A stretch of DNA of 64,000 nt from Pseudomonas sp. Leaf58 (GTDB lineage: Bacteria; Pseudomonadota; Gammaproteobacteria; Pseudomonadales; Pseudomonadaceae): assembly GCF_003627215.1 (NCBI RefSeq), contig NZ_CP032677.1, positions 2,361,501 through 2,425,500 on the forward strand. The letters run 5' to 3'. Position 1 is the first letter of the stretch. Each line of letters begins with the position of its first letter. A model generated the notes under the pieces. That model was not told the origin of the DNA, ran no database searches, and worked only from the letters and a program-made list of their open reading frames with translations. The translations under genes were made by a program, and so were the position numbers. Positions 9,341 to 18,011 of this stretch are shown one piece after another.

Positions 9341-9434
9341 GGTGCCTGGCTGGAGAGGTGTGTCGCCTGTGAGATCGAGCGCCGCCCGCGCGGCGCTCGA
9401 TCTCACAGGCGACACACCTCTCCAGCCAGGCACC
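9341..9434. repeat. 94-bp perfect palindrome (45-bp arms, 4-base loop)
   Basis: Bases 9341-9385 are the exact reverse complement of 9390-9434, around loop 9386-9389. The arms include GGTGCCTGGCTGGAGAGGTG and the P. putida repeat-like core GATCGAGCGCCG. It sits in the 318-base gap between two divergent genes, so it is not placed as an ordinary terminator. It is probably a REP/BIME-type repeat; the rest of the gap holds only promoter-like AT-rich sequence and the ribosome site (GAGG) of the gene at 9597. Confidence 0.95.
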
Positions 9435-9596
9435 CAGCCTCCCACCTATATCGGCCCTCACCACTTTTTCTTTATTCAAACATTCAATTTAAAACTGGGC
9501 GCCCGCGTAATCCGCCGCAACATGGCGCTTTTGACATCTGCCGCGCACTGCTGCAGAGTTCGCGCTTTTTTTCTGCCACATTGAGGTAAGCCAACC

Positions 9597-10916
9597 ATGA
9601 ATGCAGTGATCGCCGCGGTCGGCATCATGCTGATACTCAGCCTGTCCCGCGTGCACGTGGTCATCGCCCTGATCATCGGCGCACTGACCGGTGGGCTGGT
9701 CGGTGGCCTGGGTATCGAGGGCACGCTCAAGGCCTTCAACGGTGGCCTGGGCGGTGGTGCCACGGTGGCGCTGTCCTATGCACTGCTGGGCGCATTTGCC
9801 GTGGCCATTGCCAAGTCTGGCCTGGCCCATGCCCTGGCCGACCGCGCCCTGGCCATGATCGACCGCCAGGGCCATGCCAACGGCAGCAAGGTCAAATGGT
9901 TGCTGGTCGGCCTGATGCTGGTGGTGGCGGTGTCGTCGCAGAACATCCTGCCCATCCACATTGCCTTCATCCCACTGCTGGTACCACCGCTGCTGTACGT
10001 ACTGACCCGACTGCGTATCGACCGCCGGCTCATTGCCTGCGTGATCACCTTTGGCCTGATCACCCCGTACATGTTCCTGCCGGTGGGCTTTGGCAACATC
10101 TTCCTCAACGAAATTCTGCTGGCCAACGTTGCCCGCGCGGGTGTCGATGTGAGCGGCGTCAACGTTACCCACGCCATGGCCATACCGGCCGCCGGCATGC
10201 TCGTCGGCCTGCTGCTGGCGGTGTTCATCAGTTACCGTAAAAAGCGTGACTACGACCTGGCGCGCATCGAGCAGGTAGAGCAGGTAAGCGTGCAGTACAA
10301 CCCGCTAACCCTGCTGGTGGCAGGGCTGGCGATTGGCGCAGCGTTCATCGTCCAGCTGTGGCTGGACTCGATGATCATCGGCGCCATGGTCGGCTTCCTG
10401 ATCTTCTCGCTGTCGGGCATCGTCAAATGGAAGGACACTGACGACCTGTTCACCGAGGGCATGAAGATGATGGCCATGATCGGTTTCATCATGATTGCCG
10501 CTTCAGGCTTTGCCGATGTGATGAAGGCCACCGGCGAGGTCAACAGCCTGGTGGAAACCTCGGCGCAGTGGATCGACCACAGCAAGGGGATTGGTGCCTT
10601 GCTGATGTTATTGGTGGGTTTGCTGGTGACCATGGGCATCGGTTCGTCGTTCTCCACCGTACCGATCCTGGCCGCGATCTTCGTGCCGCTGTGCGTGCAA
10701 CTGGGCTTCGACCCGCTGGCCACGGTGTGCATCGTCGGGACCGCCGGTGCCCTGGGCGACGCGGGTTCGCCGGCCTCGGACTCAACCCTGGGCCCCACCT
10801 CAGGCCTGAACGTGGACGGCCAGCACCACCATATCTGGGACACCGTGGTGCCTACCTTCATCCACTACAACCTGCCACTGTTGGTATTTGGTTGGCTGGC
10901 AGCGATGACACTGTAA
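9597..10916 (+). CDS. Na+/H+ antiporter-family permease (YuiF-like)
   Basis: A 439-residue membrane protein with about 11-12 hydrophobic segments, resembling the Na+/H+ antiporter (NhaC-like) family and the YuiF group of amino-acid permeases. Typical stretches are [60 protein letters not shown] and the C-terminal [19 protein letters not shown]. Some YuiF relatives carry histidine, so the substrate may be an amino acid rather than sodium. The ATG at 9597 follows TTGAGGTAAG. It is transcribed away from the chemoreceptor gene across the 94-bp palindrome. Confidence 0.88.
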   Translation: MNAVIAAVGIMLILSLSRVHVVIALIIGALTGGLVGGLGIEGTLKAFNGGLGGGATVALSYALLGAFAVAIAKSGLAHALADRALAMIDRQGHANGSKVKWLLVGLMLVVAVSSQNILPIHIAFIPLLVPPLLYVLTRLRIDRRLIACVITFGLITPYMFLPVGFGNIFLNEILLANVARAGVDVSGVNVTHAMAIPAAGMLVGLLLAVFISYRKKRDYDLARIEQVEQVSVQYNPLTLLVAGLAIGAAFIVQLWLDSMIIGAMVGFLIFSLSGIVKWKDTDDLFTEGMKMMAMIGFIMIAASGFADVMKATGEVNSLVETSAQWIDHSKGIGALLMLLVGLLVTMGIGSSFSTVPILAAIFVPLCVQLGFDPLATVCIVGTAGALGDAGSPASDSTLGPTSGLNVDGQHHHIWDTVVPTFIHYNLPLLVFGWLAAMTL

Positions 10917-10929
10917 GGCGGGAAGGGCG

Positions 10930-11937
10930 TCAGCCTTTGTTGGGCGGCGGCGAGATGCGGTTGAGCACGGTGCTGCCGTCCTTGCTGCGGGTCAGGTAGA
11001 CCGGCAGCACCTTGGGCAAGTTGTTGACCAGGCGGCCTACCTCGTGAGTGTTGTAGATGCCGCTGATGCGGATGCGGCCGGTGCTGGCATCAGCCAGCAG
11101 CAGCGGCGCGTCGAGGTAGCGGTTGATCACCGGCAGCGCCTGTTCCAGGCTCAGGTTATCGAGCACCAGCTTGCCGCTGCGCCAGGCCAGGCTGTTGCTG
11201 TAGTCGTCGCTCTGGTCCAGTTGCGGCTCGAAATCGCCTGTGTGATAGCTGGCCTGCATGCCGGGGCCGAGGCGGTAGCCACCGGCGCTGCCTTCACTGG
11301 ACACCAGTACCGAACCTTCCACCAAGGTGACCTTGACTTGGTCCTGATACTTCCACACGTTGAACTGGGTGCCAGTGACGCGGGTCTGGCCCTGCCCGGC
11401 ATGTACGATGAACGGGTGGTTGCTGTCGTGCTGCACCTTGAAGAACGCCTCACCACGCTTGAGCGTGACCTGGCGCCGGTCCTTGTAGTTCAGGTAGCTG
11501 AGTTCGGTGTTGAGGTTGAGTTGCACTGTGCTGCCGTCGTTCAGCTGCACGGTTTGCATGCGGTCGCCGGCTTCGAAGTGCTGGTAGTGATTGGGTAGCC
11601 AACCTTGCTCCCAGCCCACCCAGCCGGCCAGCGGCAGCACCGCCAGGGCGATGGCGGCGGCAGACGCCAGTGGCCGCCAGTTGCGCGGGCGTGCAGCCTG
11701 TGGCGCCGGCGGGTTGAAGTCGATGACGGTGGCGTTGCGCGGCAACAGGTCGGCAGTTTGCCAGATCTCCAGCATCGCCTGGTATTCCTCGGCATGCCGC
11801 GGCTCGGCCGCCAGCCAGCGGGCGAACGCCTCGCGCTCGGCCGCCGTGCAATCTTCGGCGTGCAAGCGCATGCACCAGTGCGCGGCGGCGTCGGTGATGG
11901 CATCGTCTGGGCTGGGGTTGAGGCGGTCGTGGTTCAT
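10930..11937 (-). CDS. FecR-family anti-sigma/signal transducer, without a partner sigma gene
   Basis: A 335-residue FecR-type protein. The cytoplasmic N-terminal DUF4880 domain (AAHWCMRLHAEDCTAAEREA...FARWLAAEPRHAEEYQAM) is followed by one membrane segment (about 85-110) and a periplasmic FecR domain (FEAGDRMQTVQLNDGSTVQL, FIVHAGQGQTRVTGTQFNV). A secretin/TonB short N-terminal-like end follows (LDAPLLLADASTGRIRISGIYN). FecR proteins relay signals from TonB receptors to an ECF sigma factor. Neither a fecI nor a receptor gene lies beside it, so it may act with distant partners or be a leftover. Confidence 0.92.
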   Translation of the reverse strand: MNHDRLNPSPDDAITDAAAHWCMRLHAEDCTAAEREAFARWLAAEPRHAEEYQAMLEIWQTADLLPRNATVIDFNPPAPQAARPRNWRPLASAAAIALAVLPLAGWVGWEQGWLPNHYQHFEAGDRMQTVQLNDGSTVQLNLNTELSYLNYKDRRQVTLKRGEAFFKVQHDSNHPFIVHAGQGQTRVTGTQFNVWKYQDQVKVTLVEGSVLVSSEGSAGGYRLGPGMQASYHTGDFEPQLDQSDDYSNSLAWRSGKLVLDNLSLEQALPVINRYLDAPLLLADASTGRIRISGIYNTHEVGRLVNNLPKVLPVYLTRSKDGSTVLNRISPPPNKG

Positions 11938-11998
11938 TGCGGCTCCGGGTTTTGCGCATTCTACCCTTGCAGGAGGGCTCCCGAGAACCGAGGTAATG

Positions 11999-12012
11999 GC
12001 GAATGACTATCA
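11999..12012 (-). promoter_or_regulatory. Possible Fur box upstream of fecR
   Basis: On the minus strand the sequence TGATAGTCATTCGC matches 11 of 14 bases of the Fur core TGATAATCATTATC. It lies about 62 bases upstream of the fecR start, where an iron-repressed operator would be expected. One weak match by eye; treat as a suggestion. Confidence 0.35.
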
Positions 12013-12060
12013 GTTGTGCCGTTTTTTCGTCGGATTGCCAAGCGTTTTCAGCGGTTACCG

Positions 12061-12105
12061 CCTGTGGGAGCGGCCTTGCGGTGCGAAAGGGGCGCAAAGC
12101 GCCCC
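12061..12105. repeat. REP-like half element with adjoining hairpin
   Basis: CCTGTGGGAGCGGCCTTGCG at 12061-12080 is a P. putida REP-type half. It is followed by the hairpin GGGGCGC-AAA-GCGCCCC at 12089-12105. Read on the minus strand the hairpin is followed by TTTC and lies just after the acyl-CoA dehydrogenase stop codon, so it may end that transcript. Confidence 0.65.
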
Positions 12106-12116
12106 CCAAGCTTCAG

Positions 12117-13886
12117 TCAAAACTGCGCAGCCTCCAGCCCATAAAGGCTGCCACTACCCGCCCGAATACAGGCCTCCAGCCCCAGGCTTCGCGGCAAAAC
12201 TCGCGCGAAGAAAAATTCCGCACAGGCCAGCTTGGCCCCATGAAACGCGGTGTCCTCGTCACGCCTGGCCACCGCCACCGCCGCCATCCGCGCCCACATA
12301 TAGGCATACGCCGTCAGCCCAAACAGTTGCAGGTACTCCACCGCCACTGCGCTGACCAGGTTGGCATCCTCGCTAGCACGCGCCTGCAGCCAGGCGCTGG
12401 TCGCTTCCAGCCGCGCCAGGCTCGCTTGCAAGGCCTCACGGTGCAATGGCGCATCCACGCTGAAGGCGCGCACTTCGGCGGCAAAGCTGGCCAGCGCCTG
12501 GCCCCCGTCGGCCAGCACCTTGCGCCCGAGCAGGTCGAGGGCCTGGATGCCATTGGTGCCTTCATAAATCTGCGCGATGCGTACGTCGCGCACCAACTGT
12601 TCCTGGCCCCATTCGCGGATATAGCCATGGCCGCCATACACTTGCTGGCCGAGCACGCAGCTTTCCAGGCCGTTGTCGGTGAAGAACGCCTTGGCCACCG
12701 GCGTCAGCAGCGCCACCAAGCGCTGGGCATGCTCGCGCTCGCCGGTGTCCTCGGCGTAGCGCGCCAGGTCCAGCTGCTGGCCGACGTAGGCGGCGAATGC
12801 CCGACCACCTTCGGTGAGGGTACGCATGGTCAGCAGCATGCGTCGCACATCGCCGTGGTGGATGATCGGGTCGGCAGCTTTGTCTTTTGCCTGCGGGCCT
12901 CCAGCGGCGCGGCTTTGCAGGCGCTCGTTGGCGTAGCGGGCGGCGCTCTGGTAAGACGCCTCGGCACAGCCGATACCCTGAATACCGATAGACAGGCGTT
13001 CGTAGTTCATCATGGTGAACATCGCCGCCAGGCCTTTGTTCGGTTCACCCACCAGGTAACCTTCGGCACCGTCGAAGTTCATCACACAGGTGGCCGAGGC
13101 CTTGATGCCCATCTTGTGCTCGATCGAGCCGCAATGGGCGGCGTTTCGCGCACCCAGGCTGCCATCGGTCTCCACCCGGTACTTGGGCACCAGGAACAGC
13201 GAGATACCTTTGGCGCCGGCAGGCGCATCAGGCAGCTTGGCCAGCACCAAGTGGATGATGTTGTCGGTCAGGTCTTGCTCGCCGCCGGTAATGAAAATTT
13301 TGCTGCCGCTGATGCGATAACTGCCGTCAGCCTGGGGTTCGGCGCGGCTGCGGATCAGCCCCAGGTCGGTACCGGCGTGGGGTTCGGTAAGGCACATGGT
13401 GCCGGCCCAACGGCCGTCATACAGGCGCGGCAGGTAGGTGGCCTTGAGCGTTTCGCTGGCGTGGGCATCGATTGCCAGGCAGCAGCCGGCGCTCAAGGCC
13501 GAATACAGGCTGAAGCTGCAATCGGCGGCGTAGAGCATTTCTTCAAACAGCACACCGAGCATTTTTGGCATGCCCATGCCGCCATGCTCGGGGTTGCCAC
13601 CCAGGCCGACCCAGCCCCCTTCGCGGTAGGTGCGCCAGGCCTCGCGGAAGCCATCGGGGGTGGTGACTTCACCGGCGGCGAAGCGCACGCCTTGCTCGTC
13701 ACCGTTGCGGCTGAGCGGGGCGATTAGCTGGCCGGCAACTTTGGCCGCTTCTTCGAGGATGGCATCGGCGGTGGCGGCGTCGATGCGCTCGGCCAGGGCG
13801 GGCAGGCGAGCCCACAGGGCCGGGGCGTTGAACACGTCGTGCAGGATAAAGCGCATGTCGCGCAGGGGGGCGGTGTAGGTGGTCAT
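12117..13886 (-). CDS. Acyl-CoA dehydrogenase (long form with C-terminal extension)
   Basis: A 589-residue acyl-CoA dehydrogenase, longer than the classic 380-residue form because of extra N- and C-terminal helical domains. It catalyses the FAD-dependent first oxidation of beta-oxidation. Visible motifs are CLTEPHAGTDLGLIRSRAEP, ISGSKIFITGGEQDL, GSIEHKMGIKAS and QIYEGTNGIQALDLLGRK; the glutamate of the last is the likely catalytic base. The ATG at 13886 gives the normal N-terminus; the longer frame to 13949 is REP sequence. It is downstream of the acyl-CoA ligase on the same strand, separated by a REP pair, and both probably serve the same acyl chain. Confidence 0.94.
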   Translation of the reverse strand: MTTYTAPLRDMRFILHDVFNAPALWARLPALAERIDAATADAILEEAAKVAGQLIAPLSRNGDEQGVRFAAGEVTTPDGFREAWRTYREGGWVGLGGNPEHGGMGMPKMLGVLFEEMLYAADCSFSLYSALSAGCCLAIDAHASETLKATYLPRLYDGRWAGTMCLTEPHAGTDLGLIRSRAEPQADGSYRISGSKIFITGGEQDLTDNIIHLVLAKLPDAPAGAKGISLFLVPKYRVETDGSLGARNAAHCGSIEHKMGIKASATCVMNFDGAEGYLVGEPNKGLAAMFTMMNYERLSIGIQGIGCAEASYQSAARYANERLQSRAAGGPQAKDKAADPIIHHGDVRRMLLTMRTLTEGGRAFAAYVGQQLDLARYAEDTGEREHAQRLVALLTPVAKAFFTDNGLESCVLGQQVYGGHGYIREWGQEQLVRDVRIAQIYEGTNGIQALDLLGRKVLADGGQALASFAAEVRAFSVDAPLHREALQASLARLEATSAWLQARASEDANLVSAVAVEYLQLFGLTAYAYMWARMAAVAVARRDEDTAFHGAKLACAEFFFARVLPRSLGLEACIRAGSGSLYGLEAAQF

Positions 13887-13921
13887 CGTGTGCTCTTGGA
13901 AGATTGCGGTTGTCTGTGCGG

Positions 13922-14013
13922 GCCTCATCGCCGGCAAACCAGCTGCCACAGGGTTGGTGCAAGCCTCAAGCCTTGCGCAGTACCTGTGGCAGCTGGCTTG
14001 CCGGCGATGAGGC
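13922..14013. repeat. Paired inverted REP elements
   Basis: Bases 13922-13952 and 13983-14013 form 31-base inverted arms with one mismatch (core ATCGCCGGCAA...). They sit in the gap between the acyl-CoA ligase stop codon and the acyl-CoA dehydrogenase start. This may stabilise the ligase mRNA or attenuate transcription into the dehydrogenase gene. Confidence 0.9.
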
Positions 14014-14023
14014 AGCTGCGGCT

Positions 14024-15646
14024 TCAGAGGGCTTTGGCCCGGTCACGCAGTAGGTACTTCTGGATCTTGCCGGTGGAGGTTTTCGGCAGTTCACCAAACA
14101 CCACGGTCTTCGGCACCTTGAACCCGGCCAGGTGCTCACGGCACCAGTTGGTGATGTCGGCTTCGCGGGTGTCTTCGCGGCCCGGCTTGAGGGCGACGAA
14201 GGCGCACGGGGTTTCCCCCCATTTTTCATCCGGGCGCGCCACCACTGCGGCTTCGAGCACCGCCGGGTGCTTGTACAGGGCGTCTTCGACCTCGATGGTG
14301 GAGATGTTTTCGCCGCCGGAAATGATGATGTCCTTGAGCCGGTCCTTGATCTCGACATAGCCATCGGCGTGCCACACGGCCAGGTCGCCGGTGTGGAACC
14401 AGCCGCCACGGAAGGCTTCGGCGGTGGCTTCGGGGTTCTTCAGGTAGCCTTTCATCACAGTGTTGCCGCGCATGAAAATCTCGCCCAGGGTGTTGCCGTC
14501 GCGGGGCACCGGCTCGAGGGTTTGCGGGTCGGCGACCATCAGGCCGTCGAGGGTCGGGTAGCGCACGCCCTGACGCGACTTGATGCGTGCGCGGTCTTCA
14601 AGCGACAGTTCGTCCCACTCGTCATGCCAGGCGCACACCGTTACTGGGCCGTAGACTTCGGTCAGGCCGTAGGTGTGGGTAACCTGGATGCCCATTTGTT
14701 CCACAGCGCCGATGACCTTGGCCGGTGGCGCGGCGCCGGCGACCATGGCCTGCACGGGGTGTTCGATGGCCGCCTTGGCCGCCTCGGGCATGTTGACCAG
14801 GGCGTTGAGCACGATTGGCGCGCCGCACAGGTGGCTGACCCGGTGTTCGCGTATCAGGGTGAGGATTTTTTGTGGGTCGACCCGGCGCAAGAACACGTGG
14901 GTGCCGGCCAGGGCGGTAATGGTCCACGGGTAGCACCAGCCATTGCAGTGGAACATCGGCAAGGTCCACAGGTACACCGGACGATGGCCCACGGCCCAGA
15001 TCATCTGGTTGCCTAGAGCGTTCAGGTAGGCGCCGCGGTGGTGGTAAACCACACCCTTGGGGTTACCGGTGGTGCCGGAGGTGTAGTTGAGCGAGATGGC
15101 CTGCCACTCGTCATCGGGCCATTCCCAGGCAAATTCCGGGTCGCCTTCAGCAAGGAACGCCTCATAGTCCAGGTCGCTGACCGCACGGCCTTCGCCGTAC
15201 TCCGGGTCATCCACATCCACCACCAGGGGTGGGTGTTCGAGCAAGGCCAGGGCCGCTTCGATGATGCTGTGGAACTCGCGGTCGGTAATCAGCACCTTGG
15301 CCTCGCCATGCTGCAGCATGAAGGCGATGGCCTCGGCGTCCAGGCGTACGTTAAGGGTATTGAGCACGGCGCCGGTCATGGGCACGCCAAAGTGGGCTTC
15401 GAGCATGGCTGGAATGTTGGGCAGCATCACCGCGACGGTGTCGCCACGGCCGATTCCGCGGCCCACCAGGGCGCTGGCCAGGCGCCGGCAACGTTGGTAG
15501 GTTTCCTGCCAGTTGCGGCGGATGGCGCCGTGGATTACCGCGGGGTAGTTGCCGTACACGGCAGCGGTGCGTTCGATGAAACTCAGCGGGGTGAGGGCGA
15601 CATGGTTGACGGCAGCGGGCATCAGGCCCTGGGCATAGATCGACAT
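14024..15646 (-). CDS. Acyl-CoA synthetase (AMP-forming, medium-chain type)
   Basis: A 540-residue ANL-superfamily ligase that activates a fatty or aromatic acid to its CoA thioester through an acyl-adenylate. Motifs are the P-loop YTSGTTGNPKGVVYHHRG (about residues 188-205), THTYGLTEVYGP, GWFHTGDLAVWHADGYVEIKDR, and the C-terminal KTSTGKIQKYLLRDRAK with the adenylating lysine. Length and order are normal, closest to AlkK-like medium-chain ligases. The ATG is at 15646. It is divergent from the sensor kinase at 15842, which with its regulator is a good candidate for control of this gene. Confidence 0.94.
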   Translation of the reverse strand: MSIYAQGLMPAAVNHVALTPLSFIERTAAVYGNYPAVIHGAIRRNWQETYQRCRRLASALVGRGIGRGDTVAVMLPNIPAMLEAHFGVPMTGAVLNTLNVRLDAEAIAFMLQHGEAKVLITDREFHSIIEAALALLEHPPLVVDVDDPEYGEGRAVSDLDYEAFLAEGDPEFAWEWPDDEWQAISLNYTSGTTGNPKGVVYHHRGAYLNALGNQMIWAVGHRPVYLWTLPMFHCNGWCYPWTITALAGTHVFLRRVDPQKILTLIREHRVSHLCGAPIVLNALVNMPEAAKAAIEHPVQAMVAGAAPPAKVIGAVEQMGIQVTHTYGLTEVYGPVTVCAWHDEWDELSLEDRARIKSRQGVRYPTLDGLMVADPQTLEPVPRDGNTLGEIFMRGNTVMKGYLKNPEATAEAFRGGWFHTGDLAVWHADGYVEIKDRLKDIIISGGENISTIEVEDALYKHPAVLEAAVVARPDEKWGETPCAFVALKPGREDTREADITNWCREHLAGFKVPKTVVFGELPKTSTGKIQKYLLRDRAKAL

Positions 15647-15796
15647 GCGGTAATCCTGTAAGGGAGGCAGGCGCAGCCTGTGCGCTTGGCCCCCGATGGC
15701 TGATTGTTAGCTCTGTTCAGGGTGCAGGGAGGCGGGCGATGGGCCGCTCCCCCTTGTCGCAGTTTTACGCGAGTCGCTATGGTATTAGGAATATCG

Positions 15797-15812
15797 ACTA
15801 TAGCAATATAGT
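15797..15812. promoter_or_regulatory. AT-rich palindrome in divergent promoter
   Basis: ACTATA-GCAA-TATAGT is followed by a related ACTATA half at about 15817-15822. It lies between the divergent acyl-CoA ligase and sensor kinase genes, as a response-regulator operator would. Confidence 0.45.
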
Positions 15813-15841
15813 AAAACTACTATAACAACGAGCCGCCTACT

Positions 15842-17248
15842 GTGGACCAGACTGCCTACCCGTTGCTCGCCAAAGACCCACAACCCAGCGTGTTGCTGGC
15901 CGCCGATGCCAAGCCGCTGGCAGTTAACCCGGCGCTGCAGGCATGGGCCGATGAAGGCCCGGCGCTGGCCAGTTGGCTGCCGGCCAACTGCGCCGCGCTA
16001 GTGCGTGCGTGCCTGCGCCAGCACCGGGCGATTGCCGATGTCGAAGTGCACCTTGGCGAGCGCACATTGCTGTGGACCTTCATCCCTGAGGACCAGGGCC
16101 AACGGGTGCTGGCGCGTTGCCGTGATGCCAGCGCAGAGCGTCAGGGCGCCCGCGAGGCCAGCCGCGCCCGGCGCCTGTACCGCTTGATTATCGAGAACAC
16201 CACCGACCTGATCTCCCGGCACAGCCCCGACGGCCGCTTTCTCGATGCCTCGCCGGCGGCATTCCGCCTGCTCGGGCTGTGGCCCGAGCAGCTGCGCGGC
16301 ATGGCCGTGCATACCCTGCTGCACCCACGCGAACGCCGCCAGGTCTTGCGCCAGGCGGCCGCCGCACTGGATCAGGACGGCTACCACACCATGACCTGCC
16401 GGGTGCGCCAGGCAGCGGGTGGCTATCGCTGGTTCGAGACCGCCAGCCGGGCCATCCGCGAAACCTACACGGGCGCGGTGGTGGAGGTGGTCAGCGTTTC
16501 CCGCGACATCACCTTGCGCATCGAGGCCCAGGAGAACCTGGCCCACAGTGCCCGGCTGGCGACCTTGGGCGAGCTGGCTTCGGGCATCGCCCACGAAATC
16601 AATCAGCCGCTGGCCGCAGTGGTCAATTATGCCAACGCCAGCCAGCGTTACCTGCAGGGCCTGGAGCGCGACCCGCAAGCCCGCGGGCGGGTAGGGCAAG
16701 GCCTGCAGCGCATTACCGAACAGGCCACCCATGCGGCTGAAGTGATCCGCCGCCTGCGCGCGTTCCTGCGTAAGGGGCCGCGTCGCCTGGAGGCACTGGA
16801 TGTGACGCAGGTGGCTGGCGAGGCCATGCGCCTGTGCGCCTGGGAGGCCGCACGCGACCAAGTGGCCATCGAGTTGCGCATGAGCACGCAACTGCCCTCG
16901 GTGTATGCCGACCGGGTACTGCTGGAACAGGTACTGCTCAACCTGCTGCGCAACGCCATTGATGCCAACCGCGAGCAACATGGCGAGCAGCCGTCACGTA
17001 TCCTGCTCGCTGCCGCGCGCGATGGTGACGGCGTGTTGGTGGAGGTGGCCGACCAGGGCCCAGGCGTAACGCCCGAGCGCCTGGATGACATTTTCACGCC
17101 GTTTACCACCAGCAAAGCCGACGGCCTGGGCTTGGGCTTGAGCATGAGCCGTAGCCTGATCGAAGGCTTTGGCGGCAGCCTGTGGGCGCGGGCGGGCGAC
17201 AATGGCGGTTTGGTACTGTGCTGCCGCCTGGTGGTCAGTAGGGGATAA
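15842..17248 (+). CDS. FixL-like PAS sensor histidine kinase
   Basis: A 468-residue soluble kinase with no membrane segment. A PAS-like N-terminal region (residues about 10-105) precedes a clear PAS/PAC domain (about 112-230; IIENTTDLISRHSPDGRFLD). The HisKA domain has the phosphorylated histidine at about 251 (SGIAHEINQPLAAVVNY), and the ATPase boxes are NLLRNAIDA, VADQGPGV and DGLGLGLSMSRSLIE. The start is GTG at 15842 with only a weak ribosome site. The response regulator follows after 12 bases, so they form a two-component pair. With the divergent acyl-CoA ligase, it may sense carboxylate or fatty acid use; that is inference. Confidence 0.93.
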   Translation: MDQTAYPLLAKDPQPSVLLAADAKPLAVNPALQAWADEGPALASWLPANCAALVRACLRQHRAIADVEVHLGERTLLWTFIPEDQGQRVLARCRDASAERQGAREASRARRLYRLIIENTTDLISRHSPDGRFLDASPAAFRLLGLWPEQLRGMAVHTLLHPRERRQVLRQAAAALDQDGYHTMTCRVRQAAGGYRWFETASRAIRETYTGAVVEVVSVSRDITLRIEAQENLAHSARLATLGELASGIAHEINQPLAAVVNYANASQRYLQGLERDPQARGRVGQGLQRITEQATHAAEVIRRLRAFLRKGPRRLEALDVTQVAGEAMRLCAWEAARDQVAIELRMSTQLPSVYADRVLLEQVLLNLLRNAIDANREQHGEQPSRILLAAARDGDGVLVEVADQGPGVTPERLDDIFTPFTTSKADGLGLGLSMSRSLIEGFGGSLWARAGDNGGLVLCCRLVVSRG

Positions 17249-17260
17249 GGGGAGAGGGCG

Positions 17261-17890
17261 GTGCAAGCGAAAGTGTATGTGGTCGATGACGACCAGGGCA
17301 TGCGGGATTCGACGGTGTGGCTGTTGCAGTCGGTGGGCTTGCAGGCCTTGCCGTTCGCCAGCGGGCAGGCGTTTCTCGATGCTTGCGTGGATGATGGGCC
17401 CACCTGCGTGCTGCTGGATGTACGCATGCCGGGGCTGGGCGGGTTGGCGGTGCAGCAGGCGATGCGTGAGCGCGGCCTGGCGCTGCCGGTGATCTTTGTC
17501 AGCGGCCATGCCGATGTACCGATCGTGGTGCGCGCGTTCAAGGCGGGCGCCTGCGACTTCATCGAAAAACCGTACAACGACCAATTGCTGCTCGACAGCG
17601 TGCAGGCTGCGCTGGAGCAGGCAGGGCGGGCGCGGCAGGGCGACCAAGCGCTGGCCGAGGCGCAGGCGCGTATCAATGGCCTGACGCCGCGCGAGCGTGA
17701 TGTGTTCGTGCCCTTGGCCAGAGGGCTGAACAACCGCGAGATTGCCGAGCAGCTGGGTATTAGCGTGAAGACCGTGGACCTGTACCGGGGGCGGGTGATG
17801 AAGCGGCTGCAGGCGGGTAGCCTGGCGGAGCTGGTAGGCATTGCCATCGCCTGCGGGGCGGTGGATGCACTGGGCTTGAAAGTGCTGTAA
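17261..17890 (+). CDS. FixJ/NarL-type response regulator
   Basis: A 209-residue regulator. The receiver domain (1-120) has DDD near the N-terminus, the phosphoacceptor D53 (VLLDVRMPG), the conserved threonine/serine (FVSGHAD) and the lysine (IEKPYND). The LuxR-type helix-turn-helix (about 140-200) reads LTPRERDVFVPLARGLNNREIAEQLGISVKTVDLYRGRVMKRL. The start is GTG at 17261 after GGAGAG. It is the partner of the kinase just upstream. Confidence 0.95.
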   Translation: MQAKVYVVDDDQGMRDSTVWLLQSVGLQALPFASGQAFLDACVDDGPTCVLLDVRMPGLGGLAVQQAMRERGLALPVIFVSGHADVPIVVRAFKAGACDFIEKPYNDQLLLDSVQAALEQAGRARQGDQALAEAQARINGLTPRERDVFVPLARGLNNREIAEQLGISVKTVDLYRGRVMKRLQAGSLAELVGIAIACGAVDALGLKVL

Positions 17891-17955
17891 CGGCGACTTG
17901 CGCGCTCTCACCAGCGCTTAATCATGAAATTTTCCATAGCTAGCTAATCAAGGCT

Positions 17956-17983
17956 TTGACATTCACTGCTTAGGCAGTAATAT
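17956..17983 (+). promoter_or_regulatory. marR-emrAB promoter with embedded MarR-type operator
   Basis: TTGACA at 17956 and TAATAT at 17978 are spaced by 16 bases. The palindrome ACTGC-TTAG-GCAGT (17965-17978) sits inside the spacer. A repressor bound there would block RNA polymerase, the normal layout for an autoregulated MarR operon. The first gene starts at 18012. Confidence 0.8.
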
Positions 17984-18011
17984 TTTTACACAATTACCCG
18001 AGCAGTCGCTA

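Noticed and set aside
9323..9589. Frames running through the 94-bp palindrome
   Set aside because: They exist only because the palindrome lacks stops; the chemoreceptor starts at 9278 and the permease at 9597.
12003..13727. Long open frame of 574 codons on the plus strand opposite the acyl-CoA dehydrogenase
   Set aside because: It is antisense to a well-supported gene, its translation has the histidine-, glutamine- and glycine-rich look of GC-driven shadow frames, and it has no recognisable domain.
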